A stretch of 64,000 nucleotides of DNA from an uncultured Clostridia bacterium (GCA_934271255.1 CAKQQS010000008.1:1-64000), one strand, 5' to 3'; positions 50,434 to 60,182 are shown, counted from the first letter of the stretch. The notes: generated from the sequence alone by a model not told the origin. Program-made: numbers and translations.

Positions 50434-53412
50434 TTAGTCGTTACGTTTTCTTTTTACGATTACGAACGCGCCCGCAAGAGCGACAAGGCATATAATACTC
50501 GTCGCTTTTTCAAGCGTACCCATACAACCCTTAGAATCGGGTTTGGGAGCAGGCGGAGTAACTTCGCCCTTTTCTACGTTGACCGTAATCACGTACGCTT
50601 CCGTCCTGTTGCCCGCAGCGTCTTGCGCGTAAAGTTTTACCGTATGCTCGCCTTCGTTGAGTTTGCCGTCCGTTACGGCGTTCTCCGACCACTCGACGAT
50701 GACCTGAACTTCTCCGTCGTATTTGTCGTACGCCTTTTCGTTTTCAAACCTAGGAGCGTCGTCGCCCGCCTTAGCGGTTATCGTCATCTCGCCCGAATAT
50801 TCGAACTCGGGAGCGGTGGTGTCTACGACTTTCGCGGCGTCTTTGTCGCCGTTCCAGTTGACGGAAACGTCGACGATATCGAGCGTTCCTTCCGCTTTCG
50901 ACTGAATCGCAAAGCCTACGATTTGATTAAAGTTTACTATGCCCGACATGTCCGACGTCCAGAGCATTCCGTCGATTTCGCCGTAATTAAGCGCGATATC
51001 GAAGTACATGGTATGCCATTCGCCGTCGGCTACGATATAACCCGAAACGTCCGCGTTATGGTATCCGAGATTCCATTCTTTAAAGTTTGCAAGACCGAAA
51101 TTGACAGCCTTGTCAAACGTGGAGTTCGTTCTGTAAGTAATCGATACCATTGCGTTGTAACTTTCGTCTTCGTAAATATTTCCGAGTTTGTAATCCGCAA
51201 CCTGGAACTCGAATATTCTCGTTGCGTAATTGTTAACGTCAAAACTTGCGGTTATATAATAACCTTTCTCGTCGTCTTTCGGCGTAACCATAACGTTCGC
51301 CTTGTCGTCGTCGCTTAACTTGTCGTACTTTGCTTGCGAAGTAAGCGATTTTTTTCCTACTACCGCTTGCCAACCGTAACTCGGCTCGCCGTCTTTTGCA
51401 AACGCTTTGTTCGTAAGCGAAAGCGTGTTTTCAAATTGCGCTACCGTAACGTTTACTTTGGTCGTCGTTCCGTTGTACGAAAGTTCGATCGACGTCATAT
51501 CCGGCGTAATCATTCCTTTATAGTATTCGTAATCGGTAATTTCTACTTCGGTGCCGTCGCTCTTGACCGCGGCTACTACCATACCGTCTTTTTCAAACTT
51601 TTCGCCCGCTTTATAATTCGTTTTCGTCGGTTGAGTCTTGACTACAAGCGCAGAGTATTCGGAGATAACGTTTACGGCGATGTCCGTCGTGTACGTTTTT
51701 CCTTTATAACTCCAAGATACTACGACGTTTTCCGTGCCTACTACGAGCGTTGCGGGATCGTATTTATAATTTTTAACTTCTACTTTGCTTTGATCGTCGA
51801 AAACGACTTTTACTACAAGGCCTTCCGTTTCAAACGCTTCGCCCGAATTATATTCCGTTTTCGCGCCTTCCGCTTCGATACCGACGATGGCTTTTTGCGT
51901 AAAGTCGACGATTTTTACGTCCGCGAACGACGCGACGTTGTCGCCTTCTCCGGCAGAACCCATCGCGATGCCCATTCCTATGAACTTCGTCCAGTCGAAC
52001 ACCTTTGCCGCGGGATTACCCCAAGTGGACAGCGGAGCGCAGGCGACGTTAAGCGTCGTCAACGCAACGGAATACTCTTTCCATTCGCCCGCAACGTAAC
52101 CGGTTAAATCTGTTTCGACAAAGGACGCTTCGCCCCATTGTCCGCTTTCGTAATAAAGTCTGATTTTTGCGTATCTGCCTTCTTCGCCGGCAAAATCGAG
52201 TTTCGCCTTAAACTTCAATACGCCGCCGCCTAAAAGCGCGGGGGTTATATCCGTCATAGCAATCGTTGCGCGAACCGCCGTTTTCGCGTTCGTACCCGAA
52301 ACGTAATACGTTCCGTCTTCCAACGTGCCGAAAGCAAGCGCGCTTCCGTCCGTCATGACTTTACCGTCAACCGTTCCTTTATAAGTTGCCGTCCACGCCG
52401 TTTGTTTATCGTTTAAAGCAGGCTCGCCGACTTCGGTAATACCCGTAAATATATCGCAACTCGTTACGGGCGCTTCCTGTTCGTGTTTAACTATCGTAAG
52501 CGTTGCCTTTTCGACAGTGTATCCTGTACCCCACATTCTCAACTTAACGTCGCCGACGTAAGATCCGTTAAACGTATATTCCCATTCGGCGGTTTTGGAA
52601 TAAATGTAATTTTCTTTGGTGTCGCCGTTAAAGTTAATCGCAACGTCGCCTACCCACATATCGATAGCTTTACCCGATTCGGGAACGTCTATGTCGACGT
52701 TAAGCTTTATTTTTATCTTGTCGCCCTTCTGAATATTGTATTCGGACGGAATAACCGCTTCATACCCCCACGTAGTCATGTTTTGTACGGAAGCAACCGC
52801 TTCGGTTATAAGTTCGTAAGTGCCTTCCGTAGTCGGCTTGGTATCTTCCGTATAATCGGGGTTAGGATATTCTATCCAAACTCTTTTGATAAGGAAAGTC
52901 TCGCCCGTCCCGAGTGAAAAACCTTTAAACTTTGCAAGTTGCGCGTCCGTAAGCGGAGAAAGGTCGTATCTTTTTACGGTGTATTCTGCCGCCACCCCGA
53001 CGCTATCGCCATTGCCGTTGCCGTTAAGAACAACGGGTTCTTTCCAGTAGTTAGCATACGTTACCACACCGACTTTCGCCCACGATTTTTCTCCCGTAAG
53101 TCTGTATTCGAAACAAAGTTGCCCGTCTTTTGCTTTCGTAAGGTCAATCGTGTCTTGAAGTTGTATTAAACCCGACCACGCGTTTGAAATCGATATTGCC
53201 GTAACGCCGTTGTCGTCGACGACCGTAGCCGTTACCTCGCCTTTTTGATTAGTAAAATCGAGTTCGTTCGCATTGCTGCCGTCGAAAATGTTTACGATAA
53301 CCGTTTTCGGAACGGACGCGGGTTCTTCCGCCGACGCCAAGAAAAGCGGCATTGCGAAAGATACGACGAATATCACCGACAATATCGTCAGTAAAATGCT
53401 TCTTTTTTTCAT
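50434..53412 (-). CDS. Secreted multi-Ig and carbohydrate-binding protein with C-terminal anchor
   Basis: ATG 53412 begins a signal peptide (about 1-27, FLASAEE) after an AGGGAGG site; the longer frame adds 30 residues without one. The protein has 992 residues. The N-terminal half and a later part look like beta-sandwich carbohydrate-binding modules (FDGSNANELDFTNQ, WKEYSVALTTLN). Two bacterial Ig (Big_3-like) modules lie at about 520-680 (AEGAKTEYNSGEAFETEGL, PTKTNYKAGEKFEKDGM). A final Ig-like module (about 860-950) has EGEHTVKLYAQDAAGNRTEAY. The tail is SKGCMG, a hydrophobic helix and VKRKRND. No catalytic motif is seen. It is second in an operon with the giant glycosidase. Confidence 0.8.
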   Translation of the reverse strand: MKKRSILLTILSVIFVVSFAMPLFLASAEEPASVPKTVIVNIFDGSNANELDFTNQKGEVTATVVDDNGVTAISISNAWSGLIQLQDTIDLTKAKDGQLCFEYRLTGEKSWAKVGVVTYANYWKEPVVLNGNGNGDSVGVAAEYTVKRYDLSPLTDAQLAKFKGFSLGTGETFLIKRVWIEYPNPDYTEDTKPTTEGTYELITEAVASVQNMTTWGYEAVIPSEYNIQKGDKIKIKLNVDIDVPESGKAIDMWVGDVAINFNGDTKENYIYSKTAEWEYTFNGSYVGDVKLRMWGTGYTVEKATLTIVKHEQEAPVTSCDIFTGITEVGEPALNDKQTAWTATYKGTVDGKVMTDGSALAFGTLEDGTYYVSGTNAKTAVRATIAMTDITPALLGGGVLKFKAKLDFAGEEGRYAKIRLYYESGQWGEASFVETDLTGYVAGEWKEYSVALTTLNVACAPLSTWGNPAAKVFDWTKFIGMGIAMGSAGEGDNVASFADVKIVDFTQKAIVGIEAEGAKTEYNSGEAFETEGLVVKVVFDDQSKVEVKNYKYDPATLVVGTENVVVSWSYKGKTYTTDIAVNVISEYSALVVKTQPTKTNYKAGEKFEKDGMVVAAVKSDGTEVEITDYEYYKGMITPDMTSIELSYNGTTTKVNVTVAQFENTLSLTNKAFAKDGEPSYGWQAVVGKKSLTSQAKYDKLSDDDKANVMVTPKDDEKGYYITASFDVNNYATRIFEFQVADYKLGNIYEDESYNAMVSITYRTNSTFDKAVNFGLANFKEWNLGYHNADVSGYIVADGEWHTMYFDIALNYGEIDGMLWTSDMSGIVNFNQIVGFAIQSKAEGTLDIVDVSVNWNGDKDAAKVVDTTAPEFEYSGEMTITAKAGDDAPRFENEKAYDKYDGEVQVIVEWSENAVTDGKLNEGEHTVKLYAQDAAGNRTEAYVITVNVEKGEVTPPAPKPDSKGCMGTLEKATSIICLVALAGAFVIVKRKRND

Positions 53413-53443
53413 TTTTATCCTCCCTAAAATATAATTTTTTAGT

Positions 53444-56400
53444 TTATTTCTGCGCTTTTTTGCGCTTGATAACGAAAATCGCAACGCCCGCGCCGCTCGC
53501 AATCGCTGCGACGGGGATTATTATGCCGAGTATCAGCCCGACGTTCGTTCCGCTCTTTTTCGCGTCCTGAACGACCGTAAGTTTATAGACGTAATTTGCC
53601 GCTTCGCCTCTCGTGATTTCGTCCGTCGGTTTTACGTCGGCAAGTTTCGCCTTGTCTATCATATTTACCGAAAGGAGCGCGGCAAGAACGGTTTTATCTT
53701 CTTCGCTCCAACCGTTCGAGTCGACCGCATGGGGCAGAGAAACGTTTTCGTTTACCTTTACGCCTTTTGCCTTTATCGCGTTGTACAGCGCGAAATACGC
53801 GGCTTTACGGTTAAGTTTATCGTACGCCTTTATTTGCAAGCCGTCTACAAGACCGTACTCACGCGCGGTTTTGAATTGTTCGTACGCCCAGTGCAACGAA
53901 TTCGCGTCCGCGTACGCTCTGTTTCCGCCCGTAAGTCCCGAAGCCTTTACTACCGCGCCGATAAAGTCGCCGCGTTCGATTTTTTCTTCGGTAAGGAACA
54001 GCGTATCCGTTTTGCCCGGCATATATTCCTTAACCGCTTCGATTGCGTTTTTATATTCGCCGTCGACGTCGCGGTAACTGCCGAAAGTCGGTTTGGTTTC
54101 CGAAACGACGGTTCTTACCACTTCGTAATACGTGGTTTTGTCTTCTTTTCTTAAAGTAATTACGGTGTAACCGTTTTCGTCCTTTTCAACGGCTGCGGTT
54201 CTGTCCCCTACGCGAACGCCCGAACTGTTCAATATATACACTTCGAAATCGTCGTAAGTCTTTAATACCACTTTACCTGTTATCGGCTGAACGAGTATCG
54301 GCGAAGTGCCTAACGCAGTTATCGTCGTTCCGTCGGAAGATATTTCCGCGCCGGAGTTTCTCGATTGACCTACCGCGGTAATAAGCAGTTTGCCCGCGTC
54401 TGCGACGGTGGGATTCTTTCCGTCGGCTTTTTTCGCGCCGAGCGCGCTGACCGTTACTTGCGCGTAAGCCGTTTCGATATACATATCTACGTCGTTAAGA
54501 CGAACGGCTTTCCCGCCGATATACCCTACCGCGCCTTGCGTGGATTCGGTGTTTACCGTGAACGTCTGCTCCGCCTTGTTCCATATCAACTCCCCGCCTT
54601 CGTTTACAAGTTGAGAGTGAAGGATTTTTTCCAGGATTTTAACGTCGCTCTGCGCCGAAGATATATCGTAATCGCCGCTTTGGAACATAAGGTTGCCGTC
54701 TTTGTCGGCAAAGTATACGCCCGTTTTTCCTACGACGTACGTGCCTTCCTGCAAGCCCATAAGTTGGTTTTTATAGTCCGTTGCGTCGTCTACCGTGATA
54801 ACGCGGTAATACCCTACTTTGGCTTTGCTTATTTCCGCTCTTTGGTAAAGCAAAGACGCGGAAGTTACCGTCGAAAATCTGCCCGGATGGTCCATTATGA
54901 TAAACGAGTTGTTTATCTGGTTCGTTCTGTTGTCGAGATCTTTATTCATATAGGTGAACGCAGTAAGGCTCCAACCCTGATACGAATAAATAGCCGACGC
55001 GATAAGATTGAACTCTACGCTGTGAACGTTGGGTTCCGCCACAAGCGATTCGGTAACGATATAAGGAAGTCCCATAACCTTTCTGAACGACGCGTTCGCA
55101 AACGTGTTGCCGCCGACGTCGCCGAGAGTGCTTCCGCCGTTCGGAACGGCAGTGCCTACCTGATATTCCGTGCCGGTAGTCGGGTGAGATTGATAAGTAT
55201 GGCGCGCGATATAGTCGTAATGCGCGTTAAGGAACAAGTCCGAACGGTCTTTCGCGTCGAAGTTCGTTCCGCCCGCGATAGGACATTCTATTCCCAGCCC
55301 GCCTTCCTCGGTCGGTTTTTTAGCCCATGCGTATATATCCGAATAGAACTTTTCCATAAGGGTATAGAAAAACTCGAATCTGTCCGCGCAACGTTTTGCC
55401 GTATAAGGCGAGTCTGCCGACGAAAAGTCGCCGTTTATCTTTATGGTCGCGTCTTTAAGACTTTCCGTTCTCTCCATTCCCGTTTTGTCGCCTTTCCAAG
55501 CGGCTTTGATAGCGTTTTCCGTTTGTTCTACGGTCAAACTTCCGTCGGGGTTGTATTTTTTGGTGAGGAACTCGGCGAACTTAGTTTGCGCCATTTTCAA
55601 ATATTTTTCCGATTTGAACTGATAAACCGCAAGCGAGTCGTACAACGTCATAAGGTTGGACTCGTTGGTGATTTCCACGATAGCGAGAGTCCTGTCTTCG
55701 GCGAGTTTCGTGCCGGTATAAGGATTTTCTACGCCTATTACCTGTTTAAGAAGCGTTTTGGTCGCTTCCTGTAACCGCTCGTCGATATAGACTTCCATTT
55801 TGAAGCCCTGCGATATGTCGGATACTTCTTCGTCGGTCAATTTTCCGACGACGGTGTCTTTCGTCGCGTAACGTCCGCCGAGCAACACGAAGTCGAGATA
55901 AATGCCTTTTTCACGACATTTCGACCATAAATAATTGAATTGGTCGAGTTGTTCTGCGGCTACGTCTTTGCCGTTGCCGTTATAACCGAATATGTTGGGA
56001 TAATAGAAAGACGAATCCCAGTCGAGAACTCTTATAAGGTTATATCCGCCCGCCGCTATCGAATCTATCAGCACGTCCGTTTTTTCGTGAGATTGAAAGA
56101 GCGAATAAGCGTTGATGTTTACGCCCCAGAAATTCGCTTTCGTACCGTCCTGGAACACGAAATCGTCGCCGCCGGTCGTTACCTTGCCGTGATTCGTCTT
56201 GTCGAGAAGATAAGAAACGTCGAGCGGAGTGCCTATCATCGCTTTAAGGTCGGCGAGAGTGTAAGCGTACCAGTCTTCCGTGTCGGGCGAATAGATGTTT
56301 TCGCGCGCCGCCATGAACATTCCCTGTCCGCCGAAATACGCCGCCGTTATGCCCGAAATCATGCAAGCCGCTTCTTCGGACAATATTTCGCATTTGAGCG

Positions 56401-57730
56401 ACGTTACTTTCTTGGTCGGTTCGGGATTTACGAACGCGAACATATTAAGACTTATGCCTAATCCGAACCCCGACGCTTCGGGCGTCGTGCCTTTCCATAT
56501 TATCGGATTGACGGGAGATTCCCCAAAGCCCCACCATTCGTAAATATGTTTATCCATAGATATGACAACGGGGTTGGTCGTGCCGTCTTCGTAACACCAG
56601 GTGTACGTTGCGACGTTTTTAACGGTGCTTGCCCACGCCGCGTTGTGGATTATGTATACTCCGTCCACCATTAGATTCAAAGGAATCTCTACGCTTTCGA
56701 CGAATTGTTTGCTTACCGTCGCTTTTTTGCTTCTTAACCCTATTACCGATTTGTTTCCGTTGTCTTTTTGCACTATCATATCGAACGGAACGCCGCAAAA
56801 CTCTTGTTTCCCTTCGAGATCGAAACCCGTAAGTTCGTTGTCCGTGCCTTGTCCCGTCCAACCGACTCCGCTTCCGCCGTAATAACCCGACGTCGCGAGC
56901 GATCTGATGTCGATCGGCGTGAACGTTGCCGTCTTTTTGCGTTCTTCGTAATCTTTCGCGGGTACAATCGTAACGCCGAGATTTTCGTCGTCCATGTTAC
57001 CGTATACGAACTTCATGTCGGCGTACTGAACCGTCGGATTCGGAACTGCCAACCCGTCGTTGAACATGTGAGCGAAACCTATCGCGCATACCTTGCTTAA
57101 ATCTACGGGCGCGTTTGTTACTTTTACGCCTTTTTCGTTGACGTATTCGCCCATCGAAGAGAAAGCCGTCAAAGGAACCTGCGCGTACTGCCATTCGCCT
57201 AAAACGGTCGTGTCGACGTACGTTTTTAACTGAACGTTACTTCTGATGTACCGTTGGTTTGCGGGGCTTTCCGAATATTCTTTTCCGCGCGACTGAAAGA
57301 GATAAATATTGAAAAAGCTCATGGGAGTCGCGTTGAGTTTTATCCAGAACTCGAATGCGGTTTTTTTATAAAAACCGTCGAGCGTTTCGGCAGAAAACCC
57401 TTTTCCGCTATAAATATCGTATTCCTTGCCGAAGTCGAGGTAGAACTCGGTATTGATTTCTTTCGTGCAGTCCAGCGCTATGTGTTTGCCCGGTTTTTGT
57501 TTGTCCGAAGCGTCTTCGTATGTAAGATTAGCGTTAGCCGTTCCCCAAACGAGATTCACACCGTCGCCGAGTTTACCGTCGTCGTATAAAGACAAAAGAG
57601 TCTTTGCATCGTCTTTTATCGGCGCATCGAGCGCGTGAGTAACGACGTTAAACGAAACCGCAACGCCGATACATGCTATGAACATAAACGATAAAACTAC
57701 AATAAGCGTATTTTTTAACCTTTTAGCCAT
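53444..57730 (-). CDS. Giant surface glycosidase with SLH-like repeats and membrane anchor
   Basis: The 1428-residue protein has an N-terminal membrane or signal segment (about 8-30), beta-rich binding modules (about 35-500), and a clan GH-A-like barrel (about 520-960). The barrel shows FWGVNINAYSLF, GGYNLIRVLDWD, an acid/base candidate in VEITNES (about 687) and a nucleophile candidate in IVTESLVAEPN (about 890). A beta domain follows. About 1233-1390 resembles S-layer homology repeats (ERGDFIGAVVKASGL, DANSLHWAYEQFKTAREYGLVDG, LNRKAAYFALYNAI, DEITRGEAANYVYKL). The end is a hydrophobic helix with IKRKKAQK. SLH-like repeats together with a transmembrane anchor are uncommon. The GH family and substrate are unknown. 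AAAGGAG precedes the ATG. Confidence 0.8.
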   Translation of the reverse strand: MAKRLKNTLIVVLSFMFIACIGVAVSFNVVTHALDAPIKDDAKTLLSLYDDGKLGDGVNLVWGTANANLTYEDASDKQKPGKHIALDCTKEINTEFYLDFGKEYDIYSGKGFSAETLDGFYKKTAFEFWIKLNATPMSFFNIYLFQSRGKEYSESPANQRYIRSNVQLKTYVDTTVLGEWQYAQVPLTAFSSMGEYVNEKGVKVTNAPVDLSKVCAIGFAHMFNDGLAVPNPTVQYADMKFVYGNMDDENLGVTIVPAKDYEERKKTATFTPIDIRSLATSGYYGGSGVGWTGQGTDNELTGFDLEGKQEFCGVPFDMIVQKDNGNKSVIGLRSKKATVSKQFVESVEIPLNLMVDGVYIIHNAAWASTVKNVATYTWCYEDGTTNPVVISMDKHIYEWWGFGESPVNPIIWKGTTPEASGFGLGISLNMFAFVNPEPTKKVTSLKCEILSEEAACMISGITAAYFGGQGMFMAARENIYSPDTEDWYAYTLADLKAMIGTPLDVSYLLDKTNHGKVTTGGDDFVFQDGTKANFWGVNINAYSLFQSHEKTDVLIDSIAAGGYNLIRVLDWDSSFYYPNIFGYNGNGKDVAAEQLDQFNYLWSKCREKGIYLDFVLLGGRYATKDTVVGKLTDEEVSDISQGFKMEVYIDERLQEATKTLLKQVIGVENPYTGTKLAEDRTLAIVEITNESNLMTLYDSLAVYQFKSEKYLKMAQTKFAEFLTKKYNPDGSLTVEQTENAIKAAWKGDKTGMERTESLKDATIKINGDFSSADSPYTAKRCADRFEFFYTLMEKFYSDIYAWAKKPTEEGGLGIECPIAGGTNFDAKDRSDLFLNAHYDYIARHTYQSHPTTGTEYQVGTAVPNGGSTLGDVGGNTFANASFRKVMGLPYIVTESLVAEPNVHSVEFNLIASAIYSYQGWSLTAFTYMNKDLDNRTNQINNSFIIMDHPGRFSTVTSASLLYQRAEISKAKVGYYRVITVDDATDYKNQLMGLQEGTYVVGKTGVYFADKDGNLMFQSGDYDISSAQSDVKILEKILHSQLVNEGGELIWNKAEQTFTVNTESTQGAVGYIGGKAVRLNDVDMYIETAYAQVTVSALGAKKADGKNPTVADAGKLLITAVGQSRNSGAEISSDGTTITALGTSPILVQPITGKVVLKTYDDFEVYILNSSGVRVGDRTAAVEKDENGYTVITLRKEDKTTYYEVVRTVVSETKPTFGSYRDVDGEYKNAIEAVKEYMPGKTDTLFLTEEKIERGDFIGAVVKASGLTGGNRAYADANSLHWAYEQFKTAREYGLVDGLQIKAYDKLNRKAAYFALYNAIKAKGVKVNENVSLPHAVDSNGWSEEDKTVLAALLSVNMIDKAKLADVKPTDEITRGEAANYVYKLTVVQDAKKSGTNVGLILGIIIPVAAIASGAGVAIFVIKRKKAQK

Positions 57731-58133
57731 ATTTTCTCCTTTAAATCGGGTGTTATAATTGAAAAACCCGTTCGATTCGACGCGAAAATATTTTAAAGCC
57801 GTCGCCGAATTGCCTATTTTCGATTATAAGTATATAGGTAAGCCCCTTTTAAAGATAGCGGAAAACTTATTGCATTTTTTTGAAATCTTATTTTTTAGCC
57901 GTCATTATAGGCGCAGTTTTTTATTTTTCTTCCTTAAATCACCTTTCACCGCAACAAAATCGTCTGCCTTACGACCTTTCCTTTCTTCGCCCGTCGCAGT
58001 CGTTAAAATCGTCCCGTCAGTCCCGACTTTAACCCGTTTTTATTCAACTCGTTATGCTTCTTCGCGGCTTCGCTTTTTAAGTTCGGCAAAAAACATTATA
58101 TACTCTTTAACGGCAACCGTTTTTCAAGGCACC
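57731..58133. other. Gene-free stretch of about 400 bases
   Basis: No convincing gene is present on either strand. A plus-strand frame with a TTG start (57759-58199) has no ribosome site and runs through a hairpin, so I leave it out. The stretch presumably holds the promoter of the leftward surface-protein operon. TATAAT occurs near 58097-58102 on the minus strand without a fitting -35. Confidence 0.5.
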
Positions 58134-58181
58134 GCCCCCGCCGAGCGTTTCATCGCTCGGCGGGGGCAATTTCCGTTTTTT
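58134..58181 (+). terminator. GC-rich hairpin, possible plus-strand terminator
   Basis: A 14-pair stem GCCCCCGCCGAGCG with its complement (58134-58147 and 58154-58167) is followed after several bases by TTTTTT on the plus strand. No plus-strand gene precedes it. It may insulate the surface operon. Confidence 0.5.
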
Positions 58182-58189
58182 ATTTTTCG

Positions 58190-58232
58190 CCTAATATAAA
58201 AAATACGAACCCTTTGCGGTGTTCGTATTTTT
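58190..58232 (-). terminator. Terminator of tRNA-Ser
   Basis: Stem AAAATACGAAC with its complement (58200-58210 and 58221-58231). The minus strand continues with TTTTTATATT. Confidence 0.8.
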
Positions 58233-58238
58233 AATACC

Positions 58239-58327
58239 TGGCGGAAGCGGTGGGATTCGAACCCACGAGCCCGTGAAGGCTACCTGATTTCGAGTCAGGG
58301 CCGTTATGACCACTTCGATACACTTCC
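58239..58327 (-). tRNA. tRNA-Ser (anticodon CGA)
   Basis: The 89-nt class II tRNA has acceptor GGAAGTG, anticodon stem CCTGA/TCAGG around the loop CTCGAAA (anticodon CGA, reading UCG), a long variable arm (GTAGCCTTCACGGGCTC), the T-arm GTGGGTTCGAATCCCAC and an encoded CCA at 58239-58241. Confidence 0.97.
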
Positions 58328-58414
58328 GTTTATTTGTTCGCCGTAAACAAAATCTCTCCGCTTCCCCGCCGTTTTAACGCCGTCGGAACAGCCGCTTCGT
58401 TTACTCGCTTATAT

Positions 58415-58443
58415 ATTCTACTACATTTCGTTCTATTTTTCAA
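58415..58443 (-). promoter_or_regulatory. Promoter of tRNA-Ser
   Basis: On the minus strand TTGAAA (58438-58443), a 17-base spacer and TAGAAT (58415-58420). The leader to the tRNA would be about 80 bases. Confidence 0.7.
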
Positions 58444-58496
58444 GTTTTTTTAAACACATTTTTAAAATTATGCGGAGAGAAAATAATTCCCTCCGA

Positions 58497-59444
58497 CTAA
58501 TTAAAGAAATCTTCTATTTTTTTCTCTTCAAATCCGATAGTGATATACCCTTTCCTTAATATCTGAAACATATATCCGCTATAACCTTTGTCGCCGACGT
58601 CCCCCATCTTTTTGTTAGGTTTGGGAACTATCTTGCCCGTAACGAGTTCCGCCGCGACGTTTACCGAGTTGTCGTACCCTTCGTCGGTTGCAACGTATTT
58701 TAATTCCGCTCTCATTCCCAGTACTTTTAAATCCGCCGTGGTTTTAACGTATAAAACCGCTTTCTCTACGGTTACGAGAACGTTTTCTCTATCCTTTTTC
58801 TCGACGCTCTCGACGTACGAGTTAAGCGTAAACTTGAAAATAACGTTTCCGTTCGTTTCGCGCTTTTCAATCTTGTCCGCGCGTTCGGGAAGCCCCCCGA
58901 AATCGACCTTGTTCAAATATTCGTCTATATACTCGCCCACGACGGAAACGCTTATCTTCGCCCTGCCCTGCATTCTCGGATCGGACGATTTCGTATTTCT
59001 GACCAGACACGGCGATTCAAGATACAATACTTTGTCCCGCAGTTCTTTTACTTGCGGATACATATACATATTGAACTCGTCGCCTTGCTCGTCCTTGCTT
59101 TCTTTCGTAGTCGTTTCGTAAGTTATCGACAACGAATCCTGCCCGTCGTAATCGATTTTTGCGTTTAAAGTCTGATTCTTATACTTTGCCGTTTGAGTTT
59201 CCTTTCCGCTTTTTACGTCAAAAGAAAAGCCTGCGCCGATAAGCGAAGTAACTTCCCGCGTTTTGATATTGCCGTAATTGACGCCGTCCAAAGCTTCGGC
59301 AAGTTTATTCACTTCTTCGTCGTTTTTAGTCGTTTCGACGTACTCGCCGTCGTAACTCGCCCCGCCGCCTTGACCGCCCGAACAGGACGCAAAACACGAA
59401 ACGGCTACAACCGACGCCATAAATATCATTAAAAATCTTTTCAT
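58497..59444 (-). CDS. Lipoprotein of unknown function
   Basis: ATG 59444 starts a lipoprotein signal (CFASC, Cys21); the longer frame adds 17 residues that overlap the promoter. The protein has 315 residues. After a Gly/Ser linker come alternating strands (FSFDVKSGKETQTAKYKNQTLNAKIDYDGQDSLSITYETT), and a C-terminal part that ends in IGFEEKKIEDFFN. The pattern recalls outer-face lipid- or polymer-binding lipoproteins, but I do not recognise a family. It has a fully consensus promoter. Confidence 0.85.
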   Translation of the reverse strand: MKRFLMIFMASVVAVSCFASCSGGQGGGASYDGEYVETTKNDEEVNKLAEALDGVNYGNIKTREVTSLIGAGFSFDVKSGKETQTAKYKNQTLNAKIDYDGQDSLSITYETTTKESKDEQGDEFNMYMYPQVKELRDKVLYLESPCLVRNTKSSDPRMQGRAKISVSVVGEYIDEYLNKVDFGGLPERADKIEKRETNGNVIFKFTLNSYVESVEKKDRENVLVTVEKAVLYVKTTADLKVLGMRAELKYVATDEGYDNSVNVAAELVTGKIVPKPNKKMGDVGDKGYSGYMFQILRKGYITIGFEEKKIEDFFN

Positions 59445-59466
59445 TCGTTTCTCTCCGTACTTTTGT

Positions 59467-59495
59467 ATTATAACATACGTCAAACCGTTTGTCAA
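59467..59495 (-). promoter_or_regulatory. Perfect consensus promoter of the lipoprotein gene
   Basis: TTGACA (59490-59495), a 17-base spacer and TATAAT (59467-59472) on the minus strand. Confidence 0.92.
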
Positions 59496-59510
59496 GCGCA
59501 GTTTTTTTCG

Positions 59511-59909
59511 TTACTTCGCCTTCATTTTCTCCACCGCGCTTTCGGCTCGGTAACGCTCGACCGCCTTATGGTACGCTTCGGACAACTCCAAAACGTATTT
59601 TTGTTTTTCGTCGTACCCTAGCGTATCGTAATACGCCTTGTCCGTCAGATACCCGATAGCGTTGCCCGCTTCGCCGAACGTTTGCAAATACTCCTTTACC
59701 TTTTTATAAAACTCTTCGCCGAGATTAGAACTGAACACCTCGTTTTTGGCGTTCTTGTAATAATAACCGACTATCTTGGACGTGTTCGTTTCTCCGCTTG
59801 CCTTAACCGTAGTTATACTGTCGTAATACCTGCCCCAGTACCCTTTTGCAAGCCTTGATTTGGCTTGTTTTGCAACTCTTTTGAGTTCGTCGTTTTCCTT
59901 TTTTTGCAT
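59511..59909 (-). CDS. Small hypothetical cytoplasmic protein
   Basis: The 132-residue protein is charged and mainly helical (ENDELKRVAKQAKSRLAKG, KYVLELSEAYHKAVERYRAESAVEKMKAK). It has no signal peptide, no cysteine and no known motif. AGGGGGAA precedes the ATG. It lies between the rpsU terminator and the lipoprotein promoter, so it is probably monocistronic. Codon use fits the neighbours, which supports a real gene. Confidence 0.7.
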   Translation of the reverse strand: MQKKENDELKRVAKQAKSRLAKGYWGRYYDSITTVKASGETNTSKIVGYYYKNAKNEVFSSNLGEEFYKKVKEYLQTFGEAGNAIGYLTDKAYYDTLGYDEKQKYVLELSEAYHKAVERYRAESAVEKMKAK

Positions 59910-59952
59910 ACTTTTCCCCCTAAAAATCGTTTATCGCTGCGCCGCCCTCCCG

Positions 59953-59994
59953 AAAAAACAAAAAATCACACGAAAACTTTCTTTCGTGTGATTT
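59953..59994 (-). terminator. Terminator of rpsU
   Basis: Stem AAATCACACGAAA with its complement (about 59963-59975 and 59982-59994). On the minus strand TTTTTTGTTTTTTC follows. Confidence 0.88.
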
Positions 59995-60002
59995 CTTTTC
60001 GA

Positions 60003-60182
60003 TTAACCTTTAATGCTTCTCTTTCTAGCCGCTTCGGACTTTTTCTTCTTTTTAACGGAAGGTTTTTCATAGAACTCCTTACGACGAAGATCTCCGATGA
60101 TGCCGTCTCTCGAACATTTTCTCTTGAAACGACGAAGCGCGCTATCGATATTTTCGTTTTCACCGACTCTGACCGTACTCAT
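60003..60182 (-). CDS. rpsU: 30S ribosomal protein S21
   Basis: The 59-residue protein reads STVRVGENENIDSALRRFKR, then KCSRDGIIGDLRRKEFYEKP, and a Lys/Arg-rich tail, the standard S21 sequence. S21 sits near the anti-Shine-Dalgarno helix of 16S rRNA and aids initiation. GGAAGG precedes the ATG. It has its own consensus promoter and terminator. Confidence 0.97.
   Translation of the reverse strand: MSTVRVGENENIDSALRRFKRKCSRDGIIGDLRRKEFYEKPSVKKKKKSEAARKRSIKG

Noticed and set aside
57759..58199. Plus-strand open frame of 146 codons
   Set aside because: It starts with TTG, has no ribosome site, runs through a GC-rich hairpin and has the skewed composition of non-coding sequence.
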